Shown here: positions 34,101-43,592 of the stretch, piece after piece | Position numbering within the stretch: the first letter of the stretch is position 1 | How the letters are laid out: every line of letters starts with the position of its first letter | From: a virus | Reading direction: 5' to 3' (one strand) | DNA: 64,000 nt | IMG/VR virus record: IMGVR_UViG_3300008116_000055 | Location: 35,542-99,541 of that record | Made by a program: the position numbers and the translations under genes | The notes under the pieces: generated by a model | What the model saw: the letters and a program-made list of their open reading frames with translations, nothing else | Database searches by the model: none | Told to the model about the DNA's origin: nothing

Positions 34101-34539
34101 ACCTGGTAATATAGTTAACTATACCACTTGTTGCGGTGGAGGAACACCCACAGAAATACTTGACCCAAATGTGTACCCAGCAAGTGGTACAATTGAGATA
34201 TGTTCATGTAGTATTCCAAGTGTATTAGGTCCTTATGGTGGGGAGATAACGTATGATGGTGCTTGTGGTGATTGTTTGTGTACAGACTTTTTTGTTGATA
34301 TTAATGATTTAACAGCCTCAGATGATAATCAAGTATACTTTGCATACCAATGTTGTGATGGTACATTCACAACACAAGGTTATAACGCCCCTGGTAATTA
34401 TAGCGTTTGTCTTATGAGAGTGACAAATGTGTTTATATTGTTTAGAGGAAACTTCGTACCACCAATATATACTTCGCAATATACATACGGTACTGGTTGT
34501 GGTGATTATTGTAACACATTTTGTGGAGAAGCATGTTAA
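31105..34539 (+). CDS. Giant PT-repeat fibre protein, 3' part with cysteine-rich C-terminal modules
   Basis: This frame is open from 31105, just after a TAA at 31102, and has no credible start of its own. The first start-like codon is a GTG at 31318 that is simply a repeat valine, so it is the continuation of the frame that began at 18374. PT repeats run to about 32565, including many [10 protein letters not shown] variants. Then come cysteine-rich modules at about 32565-32780 ([17 protein letters not shown]), 33136-33645 ([30 protein letters not shown]) and 34063-34539 ([24 protein letters not shown], ending CGEAC), separated by further PT linkers. The modules presumably form disulfide-stabilised or metal-binding tips exposed at the end of the stalk. 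Expression depends on how the 35-bp break is bridged. Confidence 0.75.
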   Translation, partial: YCYNTPTNTPTNTVTPTNTPTKTVTPTNTPTNTVTPTNTPTNTPTNTVTPTNTPTNTPTNTVTPTNTPTNTVTPTRTPAATVSPTLTPTNTPTNTVTPTNTPTRTVTPTFTPTNTPTNTVTPTNTPTNTPTNTVTPTNTPTNTVTPTRTPAATVSPTLTPTNTPTNTPTNTVTPTNTVTPTNTPTNTPTKTVTPTFTPTNTPTNTVTPTNTPTNTPTNTVTPTNTPTNTVTPTRTPAATVSPTLTPTNTPTNTPTNTVTPTNTVTPTNTPTNTPTNTVTPTNTPTNTPTNTVTPTNTPTNTVTPTRTPAATVSPTLTPTNTPTNTPTNTVTPTNTVTPTNTPTRTVTPTLTPTNTPTNTVTPTNTPTNTPTNTVTPTNTPTNTVTPTRTPAATVSPTLTPTNTPTNTPTNTVTPTNTVTPTNTPTRTPAATVSPTVTPTNTPTNTVTPTRTPAATVSPTVTPTNTPTNTVTPTLTPTKTVTPTASPQYVAARFESCCPGDTNVYYGQVPLGTLLGTVFYLQDIQLCATYVQQVGPGGTIYTTVQTSCAQCLGETLNFCPSPTPTPTPTRTVTPTNTVTPTNTPTRTVTPTLTPTNTPTNTVTPTRTPAATVSPTVTPTNTPTRTVTPTLTPTNTPTNSVTPTRTPSVTPTNTPTKTVTPTLTPTLTPTSTVTPSPSLQVGYVYLLPCCDGGILGNTISYLSITTNLTYVQSGISQGQTIVINGCCYFVEGYSQTYSPPNFSGVDGYYPPSSFSVDTCETCIGANPCATWIFDLQRCGCCGTTGQYTIQFGCQNGFNPNLLVNRYISINGCCYFVTNSVGPGVPGSAITAYGTYNTCTECETYHPCPSPTPTVTPTVTPTLTPTKTPTNTPTRTVTPTLTPTNTPTNTPTKTVTPTFTPTNTPTKTVTPTFTPTNTPTKTVTPTFTPTNTPTRTVTPTLTPTNTPTNTPTKTVTPTNTPTNTPTPSPVSNPSSTPTPTPTPTPTPTPPCVCESYIITGLGPGNIVNYTTCCGGGTPTEILDPNVYPASGTIEICSCSIPSVLGPYGGEITYDGACGDCLCTDFFVDINDLTASDDNQVYFAYQCCDGTFTTQGYNAPGNYSVCLMRVTNVFILFRGNFVPPIYTSQYTYGTGCGDYCNTFCGEAC

Positions 34540-34559
34540 TGATAAAATAATGATTTAAG

Positions 34560-34567
34560 TATTTATA
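34560..34567 (+). promoter_or_regulatory. TATTTATA box before the propeller fibre gene
   Basis: TATTTATA ends 16 nt before the ATG at 34584, in the 44-nt gap after the giant gene. It has the same sequence as the boxes at 5199, 41383 and 51444. Confidence 0.5.
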
Positions 34568-34583
34568 GAAAGAATAGTAATAA

Positions 34584-37148
34584 ATGCCAGCACAAATAAT
34601 AACATTTCAAAATTGTTTAGACCCAGCGTCATACTATGATTTTGTCGTCGATGACAGTTTAGTATTATCGGGTGACACGATTTTTGCTGATTACCAATGT
34701 TGGTCTTCAACAGGAAATGTCGGAGGTGGACCGTCAGGTACGGTTATTTTTAGTGGTTATACAACCTGTGAACAATGTAACGACGATTTTAATGGGTGGC
34801 AATTTGAACATTGCCAAATACCAGGGGCATTTGTTTACTTTGGTTTAAAAAATTCAGAAGTTAATCAGTATTTCCAAAGTACAGGTGCAACAATTTCTTA
34901 TGATGGTACATGTTACAACTATACAGGAGTTTATGAACAAGGCACTGGTAGCACCACTTACAATTATACTGTTGCACAATTAATTTCTGAAAATGCTCTT
35001 TTTACAAATTGTATTGACTGTTTAACACCACCAAGTCCAACTCCTACCCCTACTCCAACACCCACACCAACTTTATGTTACTCAGGTATAACCGATTCAC
35101 CAAATTGGTATTATACGGACTGTTGTGGTGTATATCATAGTGGTTCATTTTCACCAACATATGTTTGTTACGACCCGAGTTACCCATATGCAGGGATATC
35201 TTTCAATGGTTTCTGTACTGTAGTTTGTCCGAGTGTGACCCCAACTCCAACACCCACATTAACACAAACTCCTTCCGAAACTCCTTCCGAAACCCCAACC
35301 CCAACAAATACTGTAACTCCAACAAAAACTCCAAGTCTAACTCCGACACCTTCGGTTACACCAACAAATACACCCACAAATACACCGTCAAGTACGTTAG
35401 GTTCGACACCTTCGGTTACACCAACAAATACACCCACAAATACCCCTTCATTAACACCTTCGGTAACTGTTAGTGTAACACCCACAGTAACCCCATCACC
35501 TTCACTAGTACCTACAGGATGTACTCAATATACATTCTCATTACACCCAATTTATTTTTTAACGCAAGCCGGACCTTATAATATTTCGGGAACAACAACA
35601 GGAGGAACTATAGTATTAATTGCAACTGGTGTGACAACATCTCAATTATTATCTGGGTATACCGCACTTGTGTGTTATTCAATAACAACATTTACAGTTC
35701 AAAGTACTGGTACGTGTACTAATTCTGTGAATTTTACATTACCTGTACCTATTGTATCTCCAACCCCGACCCCAACAAAAACCCCAACACCAAGTCCATC
35801 CGGTAATCCAGTTGCGACCCCAAGTGTAACACCTACTAATACCGTAACCCCGACCCTGACCCCAACACCATCAGGTGGTTGTAGTGATTCAGTTAGAAAT
35901 ACTCTTGCCGCAACGAATTCATATTCTGCCGTTGGTAGACAAGGTATGGTTTATTCATCATCAAATAACAAAGCATACGTTCTAAACGCATCAAGTGTTG
36001 TACAATCTTTTGTCCCAAATTCAACAAGTTTAACAAATGAATTTACATGGTCAGGAAGTAGTTTATTATTAGGATATAACTCAACTAACAACAAATTATA
36101 CAGTTGGGAATCATCATTTCCTGTTAAAATGTTAATAAGAAATTTAAACACAAACACAACATCGTCAATATCAATTTCGGGAATAACATCAGGTTTAGGA
36201 AAAATTGAATATAATTCTGTTTTAAATAAAATTTATGCATTTAGTCAAACAGGTGGAAATTTTTCAGTTTCACAAATTAGTGTCATAGATGGTTCAACAG
36301 ATACTTTTACAAACCAAATTACAGGTATAACTTTATCAAACCCTGAAGCGACTGTTTACAATCCTAATAATAATAAATTATATTTCGCTCAGAGTGGTAG
36401 AATATATTCTTGTTCTGGTAATACTATTTCGTTAGATGGTACATCACTACCAATCACCTCAGCAAGTTTAATTGCTTTGGATGTGACGAACAATATTATT
36501 TATTTAGTTAGTGCGTCTACGGTATACAAAATAGATGTTGCAACAAACACCACACTTACTTTAAATTCAATATCGGGAGCAACTTGGATTTTTGGCTCAA
36601 CAAGGTCTATGATATATAATCCTGATAACGGTAAATTATATATTAGCAGATATTCAACATTGTCAGATGGATTCTTAGGTGTTCTAGACCCGACAACAGG
36701 TATATTTAGTGAAATTATTGGTGACGGTATTTCTAAACCTTTGTATGTACCGACAAATACAATATATGGTATAAATGATAATGCTCTATACGAAATTTGT
36801 GGTTCATCCTTGGTAGCGGTTTCCCCAACCCCAACCCCTACTTTAACTAAAACCCCAACCCCAACTAAAACTCCATCAGTTACACCAACACCTAGTCCGA
36901 CATATCAAGAATGGAATATGGTTGGATGTACAAATTACTGTAGTGGGGTTGTGTTGTGTTCAGGTTCGTATAGTGTAACATTATACACATTACCAAATGT
37001 GGTCAATATTTATGATTCAGGTGTTACCATCTACACGAATAATAACTTAACAACAACATTTGATGGGTTTTTTCAAATTGGAAGTGTAATTTATGAAGTA
37101 GTTTCTGGTTCGGTAACTACTCAGTATACAATTGGTGATGGATGTTAA
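34584..37148 (+). CDS. Modular fibre/adhesin protein with PT linkers and a beta-propeller (854 aa)
   Basis: The protein is a string of beta-rich, cysteine-containing modules joined by PT linkers. Modules lie at residues about 1-150, 160-215 (CYSGITDSPNWYYTDCCGVY), 312-390 (GCTQYTFSL...) and 775-854. Between residues about 430 and 745 lies a repeated pattern NNKLY/NKIY/NGKLYI (for example YNPNNNKLYFAQSG, YNPDNGKLYISRYS) typical of NHL/YVTN-type beta-propeller blades. Propellers in tail tips commonly bind host surface glycans or proteins, so this is the best receptor-binding candidate in the window. No signal peptide is present, consistent with a virion protein. Two direct repeats with a 60-bp offset (35344 and 35404) show recent linker duplication. 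Confidence 0.65.
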   Translation: MPAQIITFQNCLDPASYYDFVVDDSLVLSGDTIFADYQCWSSTGNVGGGPSGTVIFSGYTTCEQCNDDFNGWQFEHCQIPGAFVYFGLKNSEVNQYFQSTGATISYDGTCYNYTGVYEQGTGSTTYNYTVAQLISENALFTNCIDCLTPPSPTPTPTPTPTPTLCYSGITDSPNWYYTDCCGVYHSGSFSPTYVCYDPSYPYAGISFNGFCTVVCPSVTPTPTPTLTQTPSETPSETPTPTNTVTPTKTPSLTPTPSVTPTNTPTNTPSSTLGSTPSVTPTNTPTNTPSLTPSVTVSVTPTVTPSPSLVPTGCTQYTFSLHPIYFLTQAGPYNISGTTTGGTIVLIATGVTTSQLLSGYTALVCYSITTFTVQSTGTCTNSVNFTLPVPIVSPTPTPTKTPTPSPSGNPVATPSVTPTNTVTPTLTPTPSGGCSDSVRNTLAATNSYSAVGRQGMVYSSSNNKAYVLNASSVVQSFVPNSTSLTNEFTWSGSSLLLGYNSTNNKLYSWESSFPVKMLIRNLNTNTTSSISISGITSGLGKIEYNSVLNKIYAFSQTGGNFSVSQISVIDGSTDTFTNQITGITLSNPEATVYNPNNNKLYFAQSGRIYSCSGNTISLDGTSLPITSASLIALDVTNNIIYLVSASTVYKIDVATNTTLTLNSISGATWIFGSTRSMIYNPDNGKLYISRYSTLSDGFLGVLDPTTGIFSEIIGDGISKPLYVPTNTIYGINDNALYEICGSSLVAVSPTPTPTLTKTPTPTKTPSVTPTPSPTYQEWNMVGCTNYCSGVVLCSGSYSVTLYTLPNVVNIYDSGVTIYTNNNLTTTFDGFFQIGSVIYEVVSGSVTTQYTIGDGC

Positions 37149-37178
37149 AATAACTTTACTATAAAATAGGATTTTTTA

Positions 37179-37185
37179 TATTTAT
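37179..37185 (+). promoter_or_regulatory. TATTTAT box before the 282-aa fibre gene
   Basis: TATTTAT ends 26 nt before the ATG at 37212, inside a 63-nt AT-rich gap. This is the longest box-to-start spacing seen in the window. Confidence 0.45.
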
Positions 37186-37211
37186 CAAATATAGAAATCA
37201 ATAATTAAAAA

Positions 37212-38060
37212 ATGGGATTAAATGTTCGTTTATACAATATAATCAATGATGGTACGTACTCAATTAGATACAAGTCCGGTGATAGCCCGTATCCTGAAAC
37301 GAACAATTCAACATTTACACTTTACGCAACAGGTTTAACTCTTACAGCTGTTACAATTACAAACTTAAGTTTTAATACTCAATATTGGGTTAAAATGACA
37401 GACGACACTACAGGTCGTTATATAATTAAAAATATTTACACTCACGATAGTAAAGCGTTTCCTTGTTATGATACACTATGTTTTAGTGTTGAGGTACAGT
37501 GTGACCCACCAATAAGTCCAACTCCAACACCTACAGTTACAAGAACCCCAACCCCAACACCTACAGTTACAAAAACACCAACAGTTACCGCTACACCATC
37601 TAAGACACCGAACGCTTCAATTACACCAACCCCTACTCCAACAAAAACTCCTGGTTTATCACCAACCCCAACAGTTACCAAGACTCCAACTCCTACTCCA
37701 ACACAAAACACCCCTTCATCATATTGTTTATGGTACAGTATTGAAACGATAGATGAAAATATACAATATGAAGTTACTTGGACACTAAAAGATAATTTAG
37801 GTAGTGTAACAACCGCCACTTCAAATATCCCAATTACTTTTTATAAGGTTAATAGTTCAGGGGTGGTAATTGCGGTATACACATCACCACAATGGCAAAT
37901 ATTCATTGGTTCATCACAGGATAGTGGAAATATTACACTCAATCCAAGTGCTGGTGAATACTTAGTTGCACAAACCGGTTTAAGTGGAACCATAACAGAC
38001 CCTAACTATTGTGGTATTGCATTTATAGATTGTGATTTAAATCCCGATTATTGTAATTAA
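37212..38060 (+). CDS. Two-module fibre protein with PT linker (282 aa)
   Basis: Residues 1-97 form a beta-rich domain resembling fibronectin type III ([38 protein letters not shown]) that ends in a Cys-containing strand ([13 protein letters not shown]). A PT linker (about 98-172) with Lys and Arg follows. A second beta domain (about 173-282) carries Cys residues near both ends. The build mirrors its neighbours: small sandwich domains spaced by PT segments. It is likely a minor tail-fibre or decoration component. No enzyme motif is present. Family not recognised, and the fibronectin-like assignment is tentative. Confidence 0.55.
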   Translation: MGLNVRLYNIINDGTYSIRYKSGDSPYPETNNSTFTLYATGLTLTAVTITNLSFNTQYWVKMTDDTTGRYIIKNIYTHDSKAFPCYDTLCFSVEVQCDPPISPTPTPTVTRTPTPTPTVTKTPTVTATPSKTPNASITPTPTPTKTPGLSPTPTVTKTPTPTPTQNTPSSYCLWYSIETIDENIQYEVTWTLKDNLGSVTTATSNIPITFYKVNSSGVVIAVYTSPQWQIFIGSSQDSGNITLNPSAGEYLVAQTGLSGTITDPNYCGIAFIDCDLNPDYCN

Positions 38061-38072
38061 ACATTGAATTTA

Positions 38073-38079
38073 TATTTAT
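38073..38079 (+). promoter_or_regulatory. TATTTAT box before the 116-aa gene
   Basis: TATTTAT ends 6 nt before the ATG at 38086, within the 25-nt gap. It is a member of the recurring box set. Confidence 0.45.
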
Positions 38080-38085
38080 GAAATA

Positions 38086-38436
38086 ATGCCGTCATTAGTA
38101 ACATACTCAGTAACAATATCAAATTTTTCAGGACAAACACCTTGTAACGGGTACTATATCTACACAGGGTTAACACATAATATTGATGATGCAAATTATA
38201 TCAATGGGGTTGAAGTTTTAATTCCAATATCAACGGGATATACGTTTAATATAAGTTTATTGGATAACATACCACAAATTTTTGTATTTGTGGAACACTG
38301 TGACGGACACATAAACCCTGTACCATCATCGGTACCAAAATTGCAAGGTGGTTATCAATTAGCATTAGTTGATTTAAGATGTAGTGATTGTTACTACCCA
38401 TGTGCATTTAATGTTAATGTTGTTCAAATAACGTAA
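38086..38436 (+). CDS. Single-module fibre-locus protein without PT linker (116 aa)
   Basis: The 116-aa product (MPSLVTYSVTISNFSGQTPC...) looks like one isolated beta-rich module with cysteines in QTPCNGYYIY, VEHCDG, LRCSDCYYPCAF. The final CSDCYYPC resembles the CxxC endings of the modules in the PT-linked proteins. It may cap or decorate the fibre, or be a module that has not been joined to a linker. It lies 3 nt before the 973-aa modular gene, so the two are probably co-translated. Function unknown. Confidence 0.5.
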   Translation: MPSLVTYSVTISNFSGQTPCNGYYIYTGLTHNIDDANYINGVEVLIPISTGYTFNISLLDNIPQIFVFVEHCDGHINPVPSSVPKLQGGYQLALVDLRCSDCYYPCAFNVNVVQIT

Positions 38437-38439
38437 TAA

Positions 38440-41361
38440 ATGGCTTGTCAATTATATAACGTCACAATAAGTTCATTGGATACCGGTAATGCCACCGGTA
38501 ACACTAACCCTGTTAATAATGGTAAGGTGTATGTTGCTTATTACAACTGTAATGGTGTACTTACAACAACAAGTTTTTCAAATGGTAGTTATACTATTTG
38601 TACCGACATACAAAATGGATTACCTAGTTTATATTATTTTAAAAACGATTCTCCATTAACCGCATCGAATAGTACTGCAAATGATAGTGGTTCACAATGT
38701 CAAGAAACCACTTTTTTTGAAAAATGTTGTGAACAAGGAGGCACTATTTATGAAGTACAAAGTGGATTAAATTATATAGTAGGTAGTGTATACACTGACA
38801 ATACGGATTGTTATATTGCGGTTGCGTCGGGCCCTTCAACCGCAACAGTTGACGACACTGGGACGTGGGTTTCACAACCAAGTTGTACAGCTGGTGAGTG
38901 TCCATCATGTCCTTCACCAACCCCGACACCAACTCCAACAGAAACACCCACAGAAACCCCAACTCCAACAGAAACACCCACAGAAACCCCAACCCCAACA
39001 CCTTCAGAAACACCCACAGAAACCCCAACCCCAACTCCAACACTTACTAAAACAGTTACACCCACACCAACTAACACTGTAACACCAACACTATCCCCCA
39101 CCCCAACACCAACACCATCAATATGTACGGATTGTGTGTGTAAACAAATCATAAGTGAAGATGGAAATACAATTACATATTCATATACTGATTGTTATGG
39201 TTTGCTTCAAACTTCCGGAACCATCGCACCTTTTGCTACGGTTTATCAATGTGTATGTTTTGACAATCAAACAATTACATTCAGTGACCCAACTAATATA
39301 GTTGTGAATCCTAATGGTGGTTGTGAGGACTACCAAAATTGTGACTCACTACCGGTCCCAACACCTACATTAACTAGTACTCCGACAGTCACACCTACAG
39401 TCACTCCTGAACCAACAAGTTCACCAGCTTCAACTGTATCTGTCACACCAACAGTAACACCAACAGTAACACCAACAAGTTCGCCGGTTTCAACTGTATC
39501 TGTCACACCAACAGTAACTCCTACAAATACAGTTACACCTACAGTCACAACTTCACCTGGCGGTTCACCTACACCAACCAATACATCAACTCCCACAAAT
39601 ACAGTTACACCTACAGTTACTTCATCACCAGGCGATTCACCTACACCCACACCAACTACCTCACCATCAGTAACTCCAACCAATACATCAACCCCTACAA
39701 ATACAGTTACACCTACAGTTACTTCATCACCAGGAGGTTCGCCCACACCAACTACTTCACCATCGGCAACACCCTCTAATACACCAAGTGAAACACCTTC
39801 AACAACTCCGTCTTTAACACCGACAGTTACACTTACAGTAACATCAACACCGACTCTAACACCTAGCGTTACACCATCAGTTACATCAACACCTGGTGGT
39901 TCGCCAACCCCAACACCCACCAACACCCCAACAAAAACCCCTACACCTACTGTTACACCTTCAGGTTGTGTAAACGATTTGGTCACCCCAAAAGGCGTTA
40001 AGATTTCATTTAATTCCGGTTCTAATTATACAAATTGTACGGTCTATACCGGATTAACTTCAACTAACATAACAGGTATAACTTCATGTACAAGTATGTC
40101 CACAGGAGATATTTGTGATATTACAGGTATAGACCCAACATTAATGGAGATATATGTTAGAATTGATTGTGAAGGTTGTTGTGAACAAGTTTTTAGAGTT
40201 AATTTGGATGATTGTTGTGATAGTTCGTCGACACCGATATCATCACCCACCCCAACAGTAACACCGACTCAGAGTGCGACTCCTACGAATACACCAACAC
40301 TTACCCCAACACCAACTGTTAGTAGTACACCATCAACAGGGTATACTTGTAACGATAGCGTTTATGTCCCCTCGACAGTGAACGGTGTTTCTATAACATC
40401 AACATATAGTGGTAGTGTTACCGAAAATACATCTGGATACACGTCATCCTGTGTTGGTGACACTATTGTAATGACCGACTATCATAACTTTTTAGGAAAT
40501 TCAGGACCTTTCTCATATAGATACAATTTTAGTTCACCAGTAAATGATTTAGTTGTTTTTATAACCGGTATGGGTGGTACTAGTGATGAAGATTTCACAT
40601 TTACAACAAATACAGGTACCCCCACAATATCTTCACCGTTAAGTTGTTATGTAACAATAACAGGTAACACAATTATTGGTGGCTCAACCGCACCACTTTT
40701 TGTCAATGGTGGTGGAAAATTCATAATAACAAATTCAACACCATTTATCTCGATGACCATATCAGGTAATGGTGGTGCCTCAGGTTCTAGGGTGGGTATT
40801 TGCTCCGATTCAATCATACCACTTGTAACACCCACACCCACCAATACTTTAACACCAACACCGACCGTAACCCCAACGAATACTGTAACACCTACTAATA
40901 CAGTAACTCCAACAATTACAACATCACCCGGTGGTTCGCCCACATCAACACCAACAATAACACCTACTAATACAGTTACACCAACTGAAACTGTAACACC
41001 AACACCGACCGTAACCCCAACGAATACTGTAACACCTACTAATACAGTTACACCAACTGAAACTGTAACACCAACACCGACCGTGACTTCTACCAATACA
41101 GTAACACCAACAAATACCCCAACACCAACACTCACCCCAACCAGTTCGGCTACTCCATGTGACATACTATGGGAATTCGATGGAGGAACGACAGGAACAG
41201 GAGGTCATACCACATTTAGTTATACTGACTGTACCGGTACCCTTCAATTTATTACTGTTGGGAATGGTACAACTGAGACATACTGTGGTTATTTAACACC
41301 AACACCTCAAGTTACGAATGATGGTGACGGTACTTTTACAAGCACTGGAACATGTAATTAA
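38440..41361 (+). CDS. Large modular fibre protein: cysteine-rich domains and PT linkers (973 aa)
   Basis: At least five beta-rich modules are separated by PT linkers. Residues 1-165 contain two Cys-rich units (YYNCNGVLTTTSFSNGSYT, FFEKCCEQGGTIYEVQSGL). Residues about 228-305 hold CTDCVCKQIISEDGNTITYS, closely similar to CVCESYII in the giant protein. A module with LDDCCDSS lies at about 507-595, a larger one at about 625-790, and the last 67 residues (CDILWEFDGG... FSYTDCTGTLQF) repeat the first type. Linkers include Glu-rich [10 protein letters not shown] and SSPGGSPTPT variants. It is presumably part of the same fibre or adhesin system as the giant gene, with no enzyme motif or signal peptide. 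Confidence 0.6.
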   Translation: MACQLYNVTISSLDTGNATGNTNPVNNGKVYVAYYNCNGVLTTTSFSNGSYTICTDIQNGLPSLYYFKNDSPLTASNSTANDSGSQCQETTFFEKCCEQGGTIYEVQSGLNYIVGSVYTDNTDCYIAVASGPSTATVDDTGTWVSQPSCTAGECPSCPSPTPTPTPTETPTETPTPTETPTETPTPTPSETPTETPTPTPTLTKTVTPTPTNTVTPTLSPTPTPTPSICTDCVCKQIISEDGNTITYSYTDCYGLLQTSGTIAPFATVYQCVCFDNQTITFSDPTNIVVNPNGGCEDYQNCDSLPVPTPTLTSTPTVTPTVTPEPTSSPASTVSVTPTVTPTVTPTSSPVSTVSVTPTVTPTNTVTPTVTTSPGGSPTPTNTSTPTNTVTPTVTSSPGDSPTPTPTTSPSVTPTNTSTPTNTVTPTVTSSPGGSPTPTTSPSATPSNTPSETPSTTPSLTPTVTLTVTSTPTLTPSVTPSVTSTPGGSPTPTPTNTPTKTPTPTVTPSGCVNDLVTPKGVKISFNSGSNYTNCTVYTGLTSTNITGITSCTSMSTGDICDITGIDPTLMEIYVRIDCEGCCEQVFRVNLDDCCDSSSTPISSPTPTVTPTQSATPTNTPTLTPTPTVSSTPSTGYTCNDSVYVPSTVNGVSITSTYSGSVTENTSGYTSSCVGDTIVMTDYHNFLGNSGPFSYRYNFSSPVNDLVVFITGMGGTSDEDFTFTTNTGTPTISSPLSCYVTITGNTIIGGSTAPLFVNGGGKFIITNSTPFISMTISGNGGASGSRVGICSDSIIPLVTPTPTNTLTPTPTVTPTNTVTPTNTVTPTITTSPGGSPTSTPTITPTNTVTPTETVTPTPTVTPTNTVTPTNTVTPTETVTPTPTVTSTNTVTPTNTPTPTLTPTSSATPCDILWEFDGGTTGTGGHTTFSYTDCTGTLQFITVGNGTTETYCGYLTPTPQVTNDGDGTFTSTGTCN

Positions 41362-41382
41362 AATTGATTATCTCAACTAAAG

Positions 41383-41390
41383 TATTTATA
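41383..41390 (+). promoter_or_regulatory. TATTTATA box before the 716-aa virion gene
   Basis: TATTTATA ends 8 nt before the ATG at 41399, in the 37-nt gap after the fibre locus. Confidence 0.5.
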
Positions 41391-41398
41391 TTATAACC

Positions 41399-43549
41399 AT
41401 GAGTTTTTTAAGTAATAATAATTCAGAATTTTTATCAGTTAGAATCACCCAAAAGGGTAGAAATTCTATTGCAAAAGGTAGTTTTAACATCGCATATTTT
41501 CAAATTGGGGATTCTGAATTTGATTACACATCACCGTTTGATAATTTTACAGGATTAAACTCACAACCATTTCAAATGGTCTTTGCACCCTTTGATAAAG
41601 AAGGGGGTGTAAAATATCCCTATAAATTAGATAGTAGTAACACGGGTTCTACGGTTTATGGTATTCCCGTACAATCTTCAACCACCGATACTTTAAGAAA
41701 CGTTATGGGTCCTGCCGGTTTTGTAACCGAGTATATTGATTATGATAGTAGTAATTGTACAGGAACGAGTGTTGAGTGTGAAACTCAACAAATATCATTA
41801 TCCGCGATGACAGGTGATAATAGTGTGACCGTATTAACAGGTGCTAGTTTTAATGACTGTGAGTATATTACAATAGTTTATGGTGGATTTTGTGGTAATG
41901 ACCCAAATCATCCTGTAATCACTGGTGAAACAAACAGTTTAACATATAAAATTACAGGTGTAACAGGAAATACACTTTATCTTGATAGAGCGACACCTAA
42001 TTTTTCAGGATGTACAGGTCCCGCTCAAGTGGTATGTAATTCTTGTGAAAATGAATATCCTGTAAGTGTAACATATAATCCAAACTGTAAACCCGCGGAA
42101 ATTGACCCAACACAACAATTAAATTCATGGACCATGAATGTCGTTTGGGGTATGAAACCAATCGGTTTTGACGTTAATGGTGTGGACGAAAACATAACAG
42201 GTTTTACATCAAACAAACACGTATCAACTAAACAATTTTTAGGTTATACAACATCAAGTGGTCAAACATTTACAACAAGTTCAGGTACCACGGTAACTAA
42301 CCCCACTTCTTATAAAAATTCATATAATGAAGTGATTGAAGTTACTCCTGAGGAACAAAGATGTATTGCTGTAATCCATTATTCAGAACTCGGAGATTTA
42401 AAAAATGACCCTGAAAGATTCTATAAGTACGACGATTATATAAGCACAAATAATACGGAATCTCAAGCATTGTTAGAAGACTCAATTGGTAACACGATAA
42501 CAGATTTAGAATATTTTGAAGTATATATCCCATTTATTCAATACCATAGAAATACTGGTACAACAATAGGTGCTTTACTTACTATGGACACAACAGATTA
42601 CTTTGTTAGTTCGAAGAAAAACGCATACCAAAAAATCAAGTACAGATATCTATTAGATGAGATTGGAAATAGAGTTGGTAAAATTTTCGTAAACAATAAA
42701 GTAGTTGTCATTGACGACCAAGAGTTGGTTGCTGTTATGGATTATAAATCTAACAGAAAGTACACACTACCTTCACCAAAAATAAACTTATTACCAAGTG
42801 ATTTACCAGCCGCACAATCTTTTTATTCTGGTTCAACTGAACAGACTATATGGTTAACATACATGTTAAACTACACGGGTGATACCCAAATGAATGGATT
42901 ACCTTGTAACTACTATACTAAATTCGAAACAACAACAGGTAGTACCTATTATACAACTCCCTGTCAGTTATATGTCAAGTTCGCAAATGGTTATTTCACA
43001 GATATGGTAACAGGTAGTACTTGTAATTTTAAAAATGGGTTTATAGCTAATCAGTTCCAATTATTAATTCAAGTTACCAATTATGGTGATTTACCTGAAC
43101 CAAATCTTTGGAAATTATTGGATATGACTCAATATATACCAAATCATACTGTTGGTAACACAATTAACCCTGCGAACTTAGTTGATTATTCATTTCAAGT
43201 TACTTTTGACATGTACGATAATGATACTACAATATTTGATTTAGAATCTTATATTGGTGAGATACCAAATCAACCATCAACAGCACCACAGTTTGGTGAT
43301 GAACAACCTTTTCCTGGTAGTATTAAATTGGTAAGAGCAACGGATATTGAGAAAATGAATTTCTTGGTGAACTTACCGGCTAGTCAATTTAATGTTACAC
43401 AAAATCCAACGTATACTACAGGTCAAGATAAGAGAATTACAGAAGTTGCTTTATTGAACGAAAATAAAGAAGTGTTGGCAATAGGTAAGACCGCCAATCC
43501 TGTAAAAAGAAGCGGAACACAAGTATTCGCAATAAAAATAGATTTCTAA
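41399..43549 (+). CDS. Virion structural protein, tail-associated (716 aa)
   Basis: The protein opens MSFLSNNNSEFLSVRITQKG, followed by RNSIAKGSFNIAYFQIGDSE. This N-terminus is reminiscent of large phage structural proteins that attach to the baseplate, but I cannot name the family. The body is beta-rich (many Thr, Tyr, Asn, Gly), with two Cys-containing loops around residues 118-225, and the C-terminus (KRITEVALLNENKEVLAIGK) looks compact. It lacks PT linkers, unlike the five genes before it, and marks the end of the virion block. The next gene begins the replication block after a hairpin. A tail role is inferred from context. Confidence 0.55.
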   Translation: MSFLSNNNSEFLSVRITQKGRNSIAKGSFNIAYFQIGDSEFDYTSPFDNFTGLNSQPFQMVFAPFDKEGGVKYPYKLDSSNTGSTVYGIPVQSSTTDTLRNVMGPAGFVTEYIDYDSSNCTGTSVECETQQISLSAMTGDNSVTVLTGASFNDCEYITIVYGGFCGNDPNHPVITGETNSLTYKITGVTGNTLYLDRATPNFSGCTGPAQVVCNSCENEYPVSVTYNPNCKPAEIDPTQQLNSWTMNVVWGMKPIGFDVNGVDENITGFTSNKHVSTKQFLGYTTSSGQTFTTSSGTTVTNPTSYKNSYNEVIEVTPEEQRCIAVIHYSELGDLKNDPERFYKYDDYISTNNTESQALLEDSIGNTITDLEYFEVYIPFIQYHRNTGTTIGALLTMDTTDYFVSSKKNAYQKIKYRYLLDEIGNRVGKIFVNNKVVVIDDQELVAVMDYKSNRKYTLPSPKINLLPSDLPAAQSFYSGSTEQTIWLTYMLNYTGDTQMNGLPCNYYTKFETTTGSTYYTTPCQLYVKFANGYFTDMVTGSTCNFKNGFIANQFQLLIQVTNYGDLPEPNLWKLLDMTQYIPNHTVGNTINPANLVDYSFQVTFDMYDNDTTIFDLESYIGEIPNQPSTAPQFGDEQPFPGSIKLVRATDIEKMNFLVNLPASQFNVTQNPTYTTGQDKRITEVALLNENKEVLAIGKTANPVKRSGTQVFAIKIDF

Positions 43550-43571
43550 CTCTTTACAATTTAAATGATAT

Positions 43572-43592
43572 CTCATATAATTTTTATATGAG
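43572..43592 (+). promoter_or_regulatory. Perfect hairpin covering the resolvase start codon
   Basis: CTCATATAA (43572-43580) and TTATATGAG (43584-43592) form a 9-bp perfect inverted repeat with a TTT loop. The ATG at 43588 is inside the 3' arm. In RNA it could mask the start codon, and in DNA it could be an operator for a dimeric regulator. Confidence 0.5.

Noticed and set aside
31318-34539. Independent gene starting at 31318
   Set aside because: The start is a GTG that encodes an ordinary repeat valine. The frame is open from 31105 and has no start signal; it is the continuation of the giant gene after the 35-bp duplication.
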